Source: a virus
Strand: one strand, 5' to 3'
IMG/VR virus record: IMGVR_UViG_3300025778_000034
Span: 1-41,187 of that record
Length of the DNA: 41,187 nucleotides
Numbering within the stretch: the first letter of the stretch is position 1; each line of letters starts with the position of its first letter. Both the position numbers and the translations under genes were made by a program. Below, in pieces: positions 22,030-30,216 of the stretch. Under the pieces are notes generated by a model. That model was not told the origin of the DNA, searched no databases, and was given only the letters and a program-made list of their open reading frames with translations.

Positions 22030-22368
22030 ATGACATCATATAATGTTAATCAAATAGTTAGTATAGACTTTACAAGTGAAAATGTAGATACTAATTTTTA
22101 TATTTCAGAAGAACGTTCTTTTGTTGATTGGTTATTAAAAAGACCTAAAAAAACATTTATTAGACCTTATTATTATGTTCCTAATTCTGTTATACCAATT
22201 GAAAAAATACCAAATAGTATTTTTATTAAGGATAATAAAATCATTAATAAAGCAAGTCTTACTTTTGGGTTTTCTAATAGAACTTGGAAAACAAAGTATT
22301 TTGAATCTAATGATGCAGCAAAAATGTTTAAAGAAAGAATAGAAAATAATAGTTTTATTAATCTTTAA
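22030..22368 (+). CDS. Hypothetical basic protein
   Basis: 112 aa, Lys/Asn-rich, no motif recognised. TATCTTTG -7 box about 15 bases before ATG. Function unknown. Confidence 0.65.
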   Translation: MTSYNVNQIVSIDFTSENVDTNFYISEERSFVDWLLKRPKKTFIRPYYYVPNSVIPIEKIPNSIFIKDNKIINKASLTFGFSNRTWKTKYFESNDAAKMFKERIENNSFINL

Positions 22369-22482
22369 AAAAGATTTGGTTATTAAAAAAATATTTCGTA
22401 TATTTGTAAAACAAAAATAAAGAAAATGAAAAAGACATAAAAAAATAAATTTGGTAATTAAAAAAATTATTCGTATATTTGT

Positions 22483-22943
22483 TAAAGATTATTAAAGCAT
22501 ATTGAGTTCCTTTAAAACATAAATTAAAGAAAAAACATACTCACCGCTTTATAACAAATTATAAACTTTTTAATTTAATTATCATATAAAAGTATTGAAA
22601 ATAGTTAGCATAAAACGTTCCTTCAAAAAACTCAACTTTTATGAAAAAATACGTTTCGCTAATCTTTTGCACAAGTAGTTCCTTTTAAAATTTAGTGGGC
22701 GCAAGTCCTCTGCCAAAAAATACTACTCGCAATTTATTTTAATACTAAACTCTTTAAGGCATAGGGTGTTCCTTTTAAAAACAATTTTTAGCAGTTCTTA
22801 CACCTCGCCTTTTTACCTTATTGTGGCACAAATAGTTCCTCTACTTTTATTTAGGAAAAATTTACTATTCGCTACAACAAAAAGAAAGACATAAATAGTT
22901 CCTCTTTAATTATTGGAAATTTTACTATTCGTCTTTCTTTTTT
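22483..22943 (+). ncRNA. Tandem array of six structured RNA hairpins
   Basis: From the promoter (TTTG at about 22450, TATATTTG at about 22474) to a T-run, six units repeat one architecture: outer stem ending in C, AYAA, 5-bp inner stem ending in T, TCC, 18-40 variable bases, inner stem complement, YC, G and the outer complement. Units are 22494-22550, 22605-22662, 22667-22732, 22756-22811, 22821-22877 and 22884-22937. Inner stems differ (TGAGT/ACTCA, AACGT/ACGTT, GTAGT/ACTAC, GGTGT/ACACC, ATAGT/ACTAT twice), as do outer stems, while the loop bases stay, which is strong covariation. The last unit plus T6 doubles as terminator. No known family recognised. Confidence 0.75.
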
Positions 22944-23047
22944 AATTTTAATTTGTTTATTACTTGCAAAGCAAGAATAAAAAAAATATATTTTTGTTTA
23001 TTAAGTCAAATAGTTGTATATTTGCAACACAGAAAAAAACACATAGT

Positions 23048-24853
23048 ATGAATCATTTAGTTATCGCCCTTTTTAATAAGGCAATCCCATCAACTGAAAA
23101 AATTAATTTCAGTGAAGTTAATAAAGTAGCTACAAAGCTAGGGTACATTGTACACCCCGACATTTGTAATCGTGAAGTTTTGAATTGGTTAAACACTCAA
23201 AAGGTTAATCTAAATTCAACCTTCTACAAAAGTTGGAACGATGTTATCGTAAAAAGTCGTTGGGAATTATACCTTGACCAAATTAAGCACTATGCTTCAA
23301 CGTATGGTACTAATTTTGAAGGTGAAGTGTATTTGCCAGAAGGTGAAGTAGAAATACCTAAATTTACAGACTTTAAAGTTATCACTCCGATAACTGCACA
23401 AGAAGTAATTTCTCGTTGCGAAGGTATGTTATTTAGTGGTATCGCTCTAAAAGAAGATACTATGAAAAATCTTTTGGACATTCTTACTTGGTTAAACCAT
23501 AAGATTGATGTTGATAAAGTAAGGAACAAAGAAGCTAAAATGATTTTATGCAAAACATATAATCTTTTGCCTTCCGATGCTGCTGAATTGGTAAGATACT
23601 TAGTGTATTTACATACTGATTCTACTTTATTAATTAAGAGTCCAGAAGTCATTAGGGCTATTGGTGCAAAACACATTGATATTACTAAAATAGTAAAATC
23701 ATTTGGTGAAGAAAAACTTTCCAGCGTGTTCTTCCGATTCAAACCGATTTTCTTGGCTTTCAAGAAAAATCATAAGAATAGAAAACTTATTAACAAACTT
23801 AGACGTTTGGCAAATAAGTTTCATAAGCCTATGGCAGATGGATTTTTTGAAACATTACTTAGCAATAAGGAAAATGTTTATCAATTGGAAGGTCGTTTAA
23901 AAACGATTACTAACTTCAAAAAGATTGGTTTGCTACAAGCAATCAATATAAGATTGAAGGAATTGGGTGATAAAGTTTATTTGGTTCGTAACCAAAAAAT
24001 CTTTATCAAAACAGGACAAGAGTTCAAATATACTGATACTGACTATCTAAAAGTAGTTTATAGTATCATATATGAAGATTTGGTTTCTACTTTGAAAGAA
24101 AAGGCTTGTAAAGTAAGATTACCGCAAGGTATTAACTTAACTTTACCAACTTCTGAAAAATCTTTTATCGGTAACTATCCGATTGGTTCATCATTTGATT
24201 TTGGTGATTCTGATAATATCGTTGGTATTTATTGGAGAGGTGAAGATGGTGCTAGAGATTTGGATTTGAAAAGAATTGATATTGATGGTACTCAATATGG
24301 GTGGAATGCTTCTTATAAAAACTCTGATAACTCAATTGTTTTTAGTGGGGATATGACAAGTGCAAGTCCAGAAGCAACAGAATTATTTTATGCGAAAAAA
24401 GGTGTAAAACCTTCTATCTTTAAGGTAAATTTGTTTAGCGGTGCGATTAATAGCAAGTTTAAGTTCTTTGTTGCAAAAGAAAATGTTACAAACTTACAAA
24501 GAAACTATATGGTTAATCCTAACAATATATTGGTTTCAGTAGATTGTGTAATGGATTCGCAAGAAAAAACTTTGGGTGTTGCCGGAGATAATAAGTTTAT
24601 CTTGGCTCAATTTAGAAGTGGTAAAGGTAGGGTTGCAGGTAATTCTGTTACTAACAAATATACTGACTATGCTATGAACACTTTGGATACTTATGTGGAT
24701 ATGCGTAAAGTTTTAACTGATGCAGGGTTTACATTTGTGGAAAAAGAAAGTGAAGCAGATATTGACTTTACAAAGTTAAGCAAAGATAGTTTGATTGATT
24801 TGTTTGATAAAAACAAAAAGATTGAATTAAAAAAGGTAGCAGAAGTTGCCTAA
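23048..24853 (+). CDS. Large protein with helical N-terminus and TerD-like C-terminus
   Basis: 601 aa from ATG at 23048, after TATATTTG (an earlier in-frame start was rejected). Residues about 120-330 look like helical repeats, with the stretch SVFFRFKPIFLAFKK and KLINKLRRLANKFHKP. Residues about 390-540 (DNIVGIYWRGEDGARDLDL.., NSIVFSGDMTSASPEATE.., KFKFFVAKENV) recall TerD-type domain proteins of tellurite/stress loci (W.....DLDL, SGD.TSAP). The basic helical part could bind RNA. It is the largest gene here, richer in G+C than its neighbours, and lies just downstream of the six-hairpin RNA array. Possible RNP partner of that array; function otherwise unknown. Confidence 0.55.
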   Translation: MNHLVIALFNKAIPSTEKINFSEVNKVATKLGYIVHPDICNREVLNWLNTQKVNLNSTFYKSWNDVIVKSRWELYLDQIKHYASTYGTNFEGEVYLPEGEVEIPKFTDFKVITPITAQEVISRCEGMLFSGIALKEDTMKNLLDILTWLNHKIDVDKVRNKEAKMILCKTYNLLPSDAAELVRYLVYLHTDSTLLIKSPEVIRAIGAKHIDITKIVKSFGEEKLSSVFFRFKPIFLAFKKNHKNRKLINKLRRLANKFHKPMADGFFETLLSNKENVYQLEGRLKTITNFKKIGLLQAINIRLKELGDKVYLVRNQKIFIKTGQEFKYTDTDYLKVVYSIIYEDLVSTLKEKACKVRLPQGINLTLPTSEKSFIGNYPIGSSFDFGDSDNIVGIYWRGEDGARDLDLKRIDIDGTQYGWNASYKNSDNSIVFSGDMTSASPEATELFYAKKGVKPSIFKVNLFSGAINSKFKFFVAKENVTNLQRNYMVNPNNILVSVDCVMDSQEKTLGVAGDNKFILAQFRSGKGRVAGNSVTNKYTDYAMNTLDTYVDMRKVLTDAGFTFVEKESEADIDFTKLSKDSLIDLFDKNKKIELKKVAEVA

Positions 24854-24861
24854 GTTTATTG

Positions 24862-24893
24862 AGAGAGAGTGTTCCACGTGGAACACTCTTTCA
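24862..24893. terminator. Terminator with parS-like palindrome (copy 4)
   Basis: AGAG + TGTTCCACGTGGAACA (24870-24885) + CTCTTT, after the TerD-like gene. Confidence 0.7.
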
Positions 24894-24947
24894 AAATAGA
24901 TTTGGTTAATAACTTAAAAAGTGTTATCTTTGAATAAATAAAAAAAT

Positions 24948-25144
24948 CCGTTGGTAGCTCAGTTGGTTAGAGTGCTATTCTGATGCGCAAACTTTATAAT
25001 GATTGAATGGCAAAAGAATTTGAGTAGGGAAAGGATAGTGATTCGAAGCACTATTTGAGTAGACCAAAAAGTTTGAATAGTTAAGAGAGATTTGTAAAGA
25101 TTCAATAATAGAGGTCGGGGGTTCGAGTCCTTCACAACGGACCA
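24948..25144 (+). tRNA. tRNA-Ile(GAU) interrupted by about 120 nt
   Basis: Acceptor CCGTTGG/ACAACGG (one mismatch) with ACCA encoded, D-arm GCTCAGTTGGTTAGAGT, T-stem GGGGG/CCTTC with TTCGAGT. The anticodon stem CTATT/AATAG encloses CTGAT..AT, giving loop CTGATAT (anticodon GAT) if about 24985-25104 is removed. The insert has CAAACTTT/AAAGTTTG and ATTGAAT/ATTCAAT in interleaved a-b-a'-b' order, an inner ATAGTG/CACTAT hairpin, and a duplicated ATTTGAGTAG. It has the group I-type topology but is too short and lacks a terminal G. Promoter at about 24901-24932. Confidence 0.75.
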
Positions 25145-25278
25145 GTTTTAACTTATAAAAACTTTTATGTTAGATATTTAGTATATACTTTACAGCCCAA
25201 CTCTCCATTGGGATTGGTAAAGAGCAATATAGAAAAATAACTAATATAGAGGTTTTTTGTTTTAAAAAATTACACATT
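25145..25278 (+). other. Leader between tRNA-Ile and methyltransferase gene
   Basis: No ORF. Contains the hairpin CCCAA-CTCTCCA-TTGGG near 25195-25211 and a TTTAGTATATA motif near 25180 like the one ahead of endonuclease genes. No TTTG promoter was found, so the methyltransferase gene may be read from the tRNA promoter or from this AT motif. Confidence 0.35.
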
Positions 25279-25827
25279 ATGAGAGATACTACTGAATTTG
25301 TTGCTGAAAGTTTATTAACATTTAATAGTGTTGAATATAATCCTTTACAGGATTATTTAGTTTTAGAGCCATCTGCCGGCACAGGATTTTTGACAAAGTA
25401 TATTAAATATTTTTTTAATAAAAGAATTATGCAATCAGATAAAAATAGTCTTACTATTGATTGTATTGAATTAAATAAAGATAAGTTTGATATTTTATCA
25501 AAAGATTTTCCTAAAGCAATTCATGGCGATTTTCTTAAATTAGATATTCAAAGAAAATATGATTTAATAATTGCTGCCCCACCATTTAAAGGTAATACAG
25601 ATTTAGAACATATAATGAAAATGTATGATTTGTTAAAAGTTGGTGGTGAAATTATATCATTAACTACGCCTTATTGGTTTACTAATAACGAACCTTTGCA
25701 AGTAAAGTTTCGTGAATGGTTAATAAATAAGCCACACAAAATTAAGATGTTACCCGATATGACTTTTTCGGAAAGGGGAAAAACTGTTCCAACTGCAATA
25801 ATAAATATTTACAAATGGAGACCGTAA
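25279..25827 (+). CDS. Class I SAM-dependent methyltransferase-like protein
   Basis: 182 aa. Motif I VLEPSAGTGFLTKYI near residue 30, an acidic end of the second strand (IDCIELN), and AAPPFKG near residue 96 at the motif IV position. N6-adenine DNA methyltransferases have (N/D)PP(Y/F); here Ala replaces the first residue, so DNA methylation activity is doubtful. The target could be RNA or protein, or the enzyme may be inactive. The cupin gene at 25815 overlaps its end by 13 bases, so both are translated from one mRNA. Confidence 0.7.
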   Translation: MRDTTEFVAESLLTFNSVEYNPLQDYLVLEPSAGTGFLTKYIKYFFNKRIMQSDKNSLTIDCIELNKDKFDILSKDFPKAIHGDFLKLDIQRKYDLIIAAPPFKGNTDLEHIMKMYDLLKVGGEIISLTTPYWFTNNEPLQVKFREWLINKPHKIKMLPDMTFSERGKTVPTAIINIYKWRP

Positions 25828-26255
25828 CAAAATATACACCTAAGCAAAAAACAACTAATTTTCAATTTAGATGGAATGAACCGCTTGGAGTGGCTGAATG
25901 TCCGTATGCTTATAGATATGTATTTATATTTTTTGGTTTTTCAATTCGTATTCATAAATGGTTACGAAGTGAACCAATTTCACATCAACATGACCACGCT
26001 TGGGATTTTTTAACAATTTGCTTAAAAGGTGGTTATATTGATGTTTCAAAAGATGGGATTGATAAGTTTAGAGTAGGTTCAATAAGGTATAGAAAAGCAA
26101 CACATATTCATAATGTAATTTTACCAAAAGGTAAAACTTGTTGGACTTTATTATTTTGTTCTAAACCAAAAAGAAAATGGGGGTTTTGGGTTAATGGAGT
26201 ATTAAAAAGACCTTTAAAATATTTCCATAAATATGGACACCACCCTTGCGATTAA
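25815..26255 (+). CDS. Cupin-like protein
   Basis: 146 aa. HQHDHAWDFLTICLKGGY then RKATHIHNVILPKGKTCWTLLF fits a cupin barrel, with H-x-H-D-H and a later His-x-His as possible metal ligands, and ends KRKWGFWVNG. Overlaps the methyltransferase gene by 13 bases, suggesting coupled function. Substrate unknown. Confidence 0.6.
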   Translation: METVTKYTPKQKTTNFQFRWNEPLGVAECPYAYRYVFIFFGFSIRIHKWLRSEPISHQHDHAWDFLTICLKGGYIDVSKDGIDKFRVGSIRYRKATHIHNVILPKGKTCWTLLFCSKPKRKWGFWVNGVLKRPLKYFHKYGHHPCD

Positions 26256-26283
26256 AAAATAACCATTAATGGTTATTTTTATT
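26254..26283. terminator. Intrinsic terminator
   Basis: AAAAATAACCATTAATGGTTATTTTT: a short palindromic stem with T-run, after the cupin gene. Confidence 0.65.
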
Positions 26284-26296
26284 TAATATATACTTT

Positions 26297-27154
26297 ATGA
26301 AAATAAAATGTATATTAAATTGTCCTATATGTGATAGTCAAGTTGAAAAAACTAAAAGTTATATAGAAAAATCAAAAAATGGGTTATTCTATTGTAGTAG
26401 AAAATGTATGGGTATAGGTCATAAAAAGGCTGAATTATATCCTTGTACTACTTGTGGTACTTTATCTGAACAATTTTTAAGAGTTGTAAAAAGTAATAAA
26501 AATCTTTTTTGTAGTAGAAAATGTTATGATGTTTTTCAAAATAAAAGTATTAAATTAACTTGTATATGTGGTAAAGACTTTTTAAAACAAAAATCACAAT
26601 ATATTTTAAGAAAAAATCATTATTGTTCTAAAAAATGTCAAAGTTTAGAAAATAATAAAATTATTAGAAATTGTGCTGAATGTTCTAATGAATTACAATT
26701 ACATAGTTATCAAATCAAAAAATCAAAAAGTGGTAATTTCTTTTGTTGTAGAAGTTGTATAGGAAAGTTTTACACAAGAAATAAAACTTTCGGAGTTAAT
26801 CGTTCTAAGTTTGAAATGTGGTTAGAAAATAATCTACAAATTGATTTTCCTAATTTAATTTTTGATTTTAATAATAAAACAGAACTTGGTTATGAACTGG
26901 ATATTTTTATACCCTCAATAAAAATTGCAATAGAAATACATGGGCCGACACACTATCAAGCCATTTATGGCGAAGATAGACTAAAAAGAACAAAAGAACT
27001 AGATTTATTAAAAATAGAATTATGTAAGGAAAAAAATATTAATCATTATATAATTGATGTTAGTAATATACGTTCTTGGAGACCTAATAAAACTATTACA
27101 CATTACGAAGATATAAAAGAAATTATTAAAAATAATTTGGTGGCTAAGTTTTAA
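26297..27154 (+). CDS. Endonuclease with four zinc ribbons (Vsr/DUF559-like core)
   Basis: 285 aa. Residues 1-160 hold four CxxC..FxC..KC repeats (CPIC..YCSRKC, CTTC..FCSRKC, CICG..YCSKKC, CAEC..FCCRSC). The C-terminal part is a nuclease core: SKFEMWLENNL, GYELDIFIPSIKIAIEIHGPTHY (D..E-x-H) and later DRLKRTKELD, as in very-short-patch-repair-like and DUF559 enzymes. This fits a homing-type endonuclease. It lacks a TTTG promoter and has TTTAATATATA at 26282-26292 instead. Confidence 0.75.
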   Translation: MKIKCILNCPICDSQVEKTKSYIEKSKNGLFYCSRKCMGIGHKKAELYPCTTCGTLSEQFLRVVKSNKNLFCSRKCYDVFQNKSIKLTCICGKDFLKQKSQYILRKNHYCSKKCQSLENNKIIRNCAECSNELQLHSYQIKKSKSGNFFCCRSCIGKFYTRNKTFGVNRSKFEMWLENNLQIDFPNLIFDFNNKTELGYELDIFIPSIKIAIEIHGPTHYQAIYGEDRLKRTKELDLLKIELCKEKNINHYIIDVSNIRSWRPNKTITHYEDIKEIIKNNLVAKF

Positions 27155-27197
27155 TCCCTTATATTTGCATCATTAAATAACAATTAAATATTACACA

Positions 27198-27734
27198 ATG
27201 AAAAAATGCGTTTTCCTGTTTTTGATGTTTGTCTTTACAAACATTTGTATCTTTGCACAAGATTCTAATCTTAAAAAAGATAGTTCAGCAACCCCTGTTT
27301 TAGATAAAACAGAACACTTAGTTGATAAGTATAGTGCTAAAATTGCCGATGCTTTCATGTCCTCGATTGATAAAGCAACACCTTTTGTTAAATCAACTTT
27401 CACTTCTTTGGTTTATTTACAAATTGGTAAAGGTATTGCTTATTTAGTTCCGACCTTTTTCTTTTTATTGTTTTTATGGATTTTTATTTATCAATATAAT
27501 AAAGTAGAAAAAATATTAAACTCTGATAAAGTTCCTAATAATTTAAGAGCAGGTTATGGAGTTTTTAATAGTTATAATATAAATCCAAAAATAATTATAT
27601 CATTTATTTTATTTATTTTATTTGGAATTGTTTCTATGTGTACAATTGCCGATGGAATAGAACACTTATTCGCCCCCCAATGGTATGCAGTAAAAGATAT
27701 AATTGAATTGTTTAAGGGTACACCACAACAATAA
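27198..27734 (+). CDS. Secreted/membrane protein
   Basis: 178 aa. Signal peptide (residues 1-20, ending CIFAQD), a polar part, then two hydrophobic segments (about 82-100 and 131-151). Promoter TTTG inside the end of the endonuclease gene and TATATTTG at about 27160. Function unknown. Confidence 0.7.
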   Translation: MKKCVFLFLMFVFTNICIFAQDSNLKKDSSATPVLDKTEHLVDKYSAKIADAFMSSIDKATPFVKSTFTSLVYLQIGKGIAYLVPTFFFLLFLWIFIYQYNKVEKILNSDKVPNNLRAGYGVFNSYNINPKIIISFILFILFGIVSMCTIADGIEHLFAPQWYAVKDIIELFKGTPQQ

Positions 27735-27737
27735 TTT

Positions 27738-27771
27738 AAAAAAAGATGGATTTTTAATCCATCTTTTTTTT
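27738..27771. terminator. Intrinsic terminator
   Basis: AAAAAGATGGATT-TTT-AATCCATCTTTTTTTT. The T-run merges with the next promoter's TTTG. Confidence 0.9.
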
Positions 27772-27819
27772 GTTTAATAACTTTTAATCCCTTATATTTG
27801 CAGTACAAAAATACACAGT

Positions 27820-28095
27820 ATGAAACATTACAATTTATTATTTAAGGGAGTTGAAACAAATAAAAGACCTTTAGATTTGACAGATGCAGAATTTGAAAAA
27901 ATTAAAGCAGATTTGGCAGGTTCAGATTTTGAATTAGTATTGCATCCAAAAACTACTGAAATAGAATGGTTTATTAATTTATCTACTGAAACAGCAGAAA
28001 TGTTATGTAATCACCACCAAATAAACCCACATTCTGTTTCAGTTTATTCTATGATATTTTTATATGAAATATATCAAGATAAGTTTGGTAGATAA
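27820..28095 (+). CDS. Hypothetical acidic protein
   Basis: 91 aa, acidic, mostly helical; YNLLFKGVETNKRPLDLTDAE start. Promoter at about 27770-27800. Function unknown. Confidence 0.7.
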   Translation: MKHYNLLFKGVETNKRPLDLTDAEFEKIKADLAGSDFELVLHPKTTEIEWFINLSTETAEMLCNHHQINPHSVSVYSMIFLYEIYQDKFGR

Positions 28096-28137
28096 CTTTT
28101 TTTCCCCTATCTTTGCATCACTAAAAAAGTACATATT

Positions 28138-28596
28138 ATGAGTAGTAACAGCAAATTAACTGCAAAAATTAACCTTCAACAAGTATTTGAAGGTAGTGTA
28201 ACAACCCTTGAAAACGCCTTTAAAGGCGATGTAATGACCGCAAAAAATGGTAAAGATTACATTCCTTTAGAAGTGTTAAAAGGCAAACGTTGGGTGTGTA
28301 TTGACGATTTGGCAGGTGACCATTTCTATCACAAACAAACTGGCGATGTTCAACTTCAAGTGGATATTAACCCAAGACGTGAAGTTGATAAGTTTGATAA
28401 TACACATAGTGTTTCACTACAACAAAGCAAAGCTACTCGTGAAAGTGGTGCTACAAGAAAATACTGCGGTGAAGCAAAAGAAATTATTTTTGGTGTAAGA
28501 GCAGCAGTAGTAACAGCAACATCAACAGCAGAAAAAATGATTGCAGATGCTAACCTTAAAAAACTTGAAGAAGCAGAAGATTTAGATTTCCTTTAA
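28138..28596 (+). CDS. Hypothetical protein, conserved-looking codon use
   Basis: 152 aa with alpha/beta composition and a helical, acidic C-terminus (EEAEDLDFL) as seen in single-strand DNA binding proteins, but no OB-fold signature was established. Codon use is richer in G+C than in neighbours, resembling 23048, 35568 and 40151, which may mark highly expressed gen genes. Promoter at about 28080-28114; strong terminator follows. Confidence 0.65.
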   Translation: MSSNSKLTAKINLQQVFEGSVTTLENAFKGDVMTAKNGKDYIPLEVLKGKRWVCIDDLAGDHFYHKQTGDVQLQVDINPRREVDKFDNTHSVSLQQSKATRESGATRKYCGEAKEIIFGVRAAVVTATSTAEKMIADANLKKLEEAEDLDFL

Positions 28597-28602
28597 TAAA
28601 TT

Positions 28603-28634
28603 AAAAAATGCCCCCTTAAAGGGGCATTTTTATT
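28603..28634. terminator. Intrinsic terminator
   Basis: AAAAATGCCCC-CTTAAA-GGGGCATTTTT. Confidence 0.9.
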
Positions 28635-28679
28635 TGGATATTAACTTATTTAATCGTATATTTGTATAACAAAAAAAAA

Positions 28680-28913
28680 ATGAATATTTTAAAATTTTTA
28701 TTAATCATTTGTCTATTAACTACAAGTTGCGATGGGATTAAAGAAAAACACGTTAAAGGTGTTATAATTGAACACAGCCTAATTATTGATGAATTAGGAG
28801 TAATACACTATACTACTAAAATTAAACAAGATAATGGGACTATTGTAGAAAATAATAGTGTAGATTTTTTTGATATGGTAGTAGGAACAAAAGTTGATTA
28901 TATTTATTATTAA
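28680..28913 (+). CDS. Small lipoprotein
   Basis: 77 aa from ATG at 28680 (an in-frame TTG lies in the -7 box and was rejected). ILKFLLIICLLTTSC is a lipobox signal. The mature part is about 60 residues, beta-rich. Function unknown. Confidence 0.7.
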   Translation: MNILKFLLIICLLTTSCDGIKEKHVKGVIIEHSLIIDELGVIHYTTKIKQDNGTIVENNSVDFFDMVVGTKVDYIYY

Positions 28914-28972
28914 ATATATTTGGTTTTTAACTTAAAATACCTTATCTTTGTTTAACAGAAAATAAGTGAATT

Positions 28973-29221
28973 ATGATTATGCTAGTTTTAATATGGTATT
29001 TTATAGGTGTTGTTTTAGGTTATATTCTTCTAATTGTAGGTAATACAATGTCAGTTAAATGCGGTGAAGAAAAAGCTAAATTAAAATATATATTTTATAG
29101 TTGGTTAAGTTGTATATTATGGATAATATCAATTATTAGTATGTTGTTTAAATACTATGTACCTTTCAATAAAATAGCAAAGTTATTTAATGAAGAACCC
29201 GACTTAACAAATAAAAAATAA
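28973..29221 (+). CDS. Small membrane protein
   Basis: 82 aa with two hydrophobic segments (residues 3-24 and about 38-60). Promoter at about 28919-28950. Followed after six bases by another membrane gene. Function unknown. Confidence 0.65.
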   Translation: MIMLVLIWYFIGVVLGYILLIVGNTMSVKCGEEKAKLKYIFYSWLSCILWIISIISMLFKYYVPFNKIAKLFNEEPDLTNKK

Positions 29222-29227
29222 TTAAAT

Positions 29228-29443
29228 ATGAACTCAACAGAAAAATTTATTATAATATATTCAATAGGTATAGTATTAGCAGTACCTTTAATAATGTATT
29301 ATAATAAGTTATTTAAAAAAGATAAAACACCACTTAAAATTGCCTTATTTAGTTATGTGGCAGTTATAGGATTTTTAATGGCTACCTTTGATAATTTGTT
29401 TGGTAATGATGAAGATGATGAAGATTTTTTTGCAGGACTATAA
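29228..29443 (+). CDS. Small membrane protein with acidic tail
   Basis: 71 aa, two hydrophobic segments (FIIIYSIGIVLAVPLIMYY and IALFSYVAVIGFLMATF) and an acidic tail (GNDEDDEDFFAGL). Co-transcribed with 28973. Function unknown. Confidence 0.65.
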   Translation: MNSTEKFIIIYSIGIVLAVPLIMYYNKLFKKDKTPLKIALFSYVAVIGFLMATFDNLFGNDEDDEDFFAGL

Positions 29444-29690
29444 AAAAAAATTTTTTTTGGTTTGAAAAAATTTTTTTTTCTTAAACAATTTTAATAGTAT
29501 GCCCCGAAAAAAATTTTTTTTTTCATAGAGTTTTGACAAATAATTACCCTAAGAAAAATTTTTTTTTCTTGCTAGTATCAAAAAATTTAGGCAATAAAAT
29601 AGTATTCCAGTAACTTTTAAAGTTGCTAGTAAAGTTGTGGCAAAGCACAGCCATTAAAATAGTTGCCTATTTTTTAGATATTTTTGGTTT
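29444..29690. other. A/T-tract intergenic region with a hairpin RNA candidate
   Basis: Four blocks of A5-7 followed by T8-10 lie at 29444-29570, able to form A/T stems or bent DNA; the one at 29553-29573 is flanked by AAG/CTT. Then TAGGCAA (29588-29594) pairs with TTGCCTA (29663-29669) and is followed by T6. Inside are AACTTTTAAAGTT and TGGC/GCCA hairpins. This 90-nt hairpin could be a small RNA or a complex terminator. A similar A/T block lies at 8668-8704. Confidence 0.4.
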
Positions 29691-29769
29691 TATTTTTTGT
29701 CAAGCAATAATATAGGGAAAAAAGTTAGAAAACAAAAATAATTTTATCCTACTAATTTAGTGGACTATT

Positions 29770-29826
29770 ATGCCAGCCTACCTCTGATTCCTCCAGGTTC
29801 GTCACCCGCCTGCCCCTTTTGGCACT
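29770..29826 (-). ncRNA. Repeated small RNA, copy 5
   Basis: Minus strand: -7 TATCTTTG (29828-29835), hairpin GTGCC..GGCA (in place of GTC..GAC), hairpin CGGGT-GACGA-ACCTG, GGAGGAATCAGAGGTAGG. Both stems differ from other copies and still pair. Divergent from the gene at 29954. Confidence 0.75.
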
Positions 29827-29953
29827 ACAAAGATAAGGGGTTCTAAGTTATTAAACAAATAAAATACAATCTTTTTTAAAAAATAAATATTTTGCTTTTT
29901 TATTTGTTGGTATCAAATAAAACTATATCTTTGCATCAGTTAAATAAAATACT

Positions 29954-30133
29954 ATGACAAAAAAGTTATTCAATACAGAAGTAAATAAGGTTAGAAAAAT
30001 GGCAAGTCTATTCAGTTTCAACCTTAAATTAAATGGTAAGCAAGTCATTCTAAATAATGATAATCAAACCAAATTAAAAGAAGCAACAAGGTTGCTAGAA
30101 GCAGCAGCAAATATTTTAATAGAAATAAAATAA
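29954..30133 (+). CDS. Small basic protein
   Basis: 59 aa. Basic N-terminus (TKKLFNTEVNKVRKMASLF), then VILNNDNQTKLKEATRLLEAAANILIEIK helix. Promoter TTTGTTGGTATCAAATAAAACTA-type with TATCTTTG; the gene at 30217 has almost the same promoter. Function unknown. Confidence 0.6.
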   Translation: MTKKLFNTEVNKVRKMASLFSFNLKLNGKQVILNNDNQTKLKEATRLLEAAANILIEIK

Positions 30134-30216
30134 AAAAAAATAAAAAAATATTTGTTGGTTTCAAATAAAACTATATCTTTGCACTATATTTATTTACACA
30201 CTAAAAAAAGTTAATT

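Noticed and set aside
22426-22440. ATGAAAAAGACATAA mini-ORF after a promoter
   Set aside because: Only four codons; too short to call, possibly the remnant of a promoter-gene unit.
22494-22937. CRISPR array
   Set aside because: The repeats are conserved in structure more than in sequence, have unequal spacing and no spacer-like units or cas genes.
24985-25104. Standard group I intron in tRNA-Ile
   Set aside because: Too short and without terminal G or a clear P7 consensus; kept only as an intron-like insert with similar topology.
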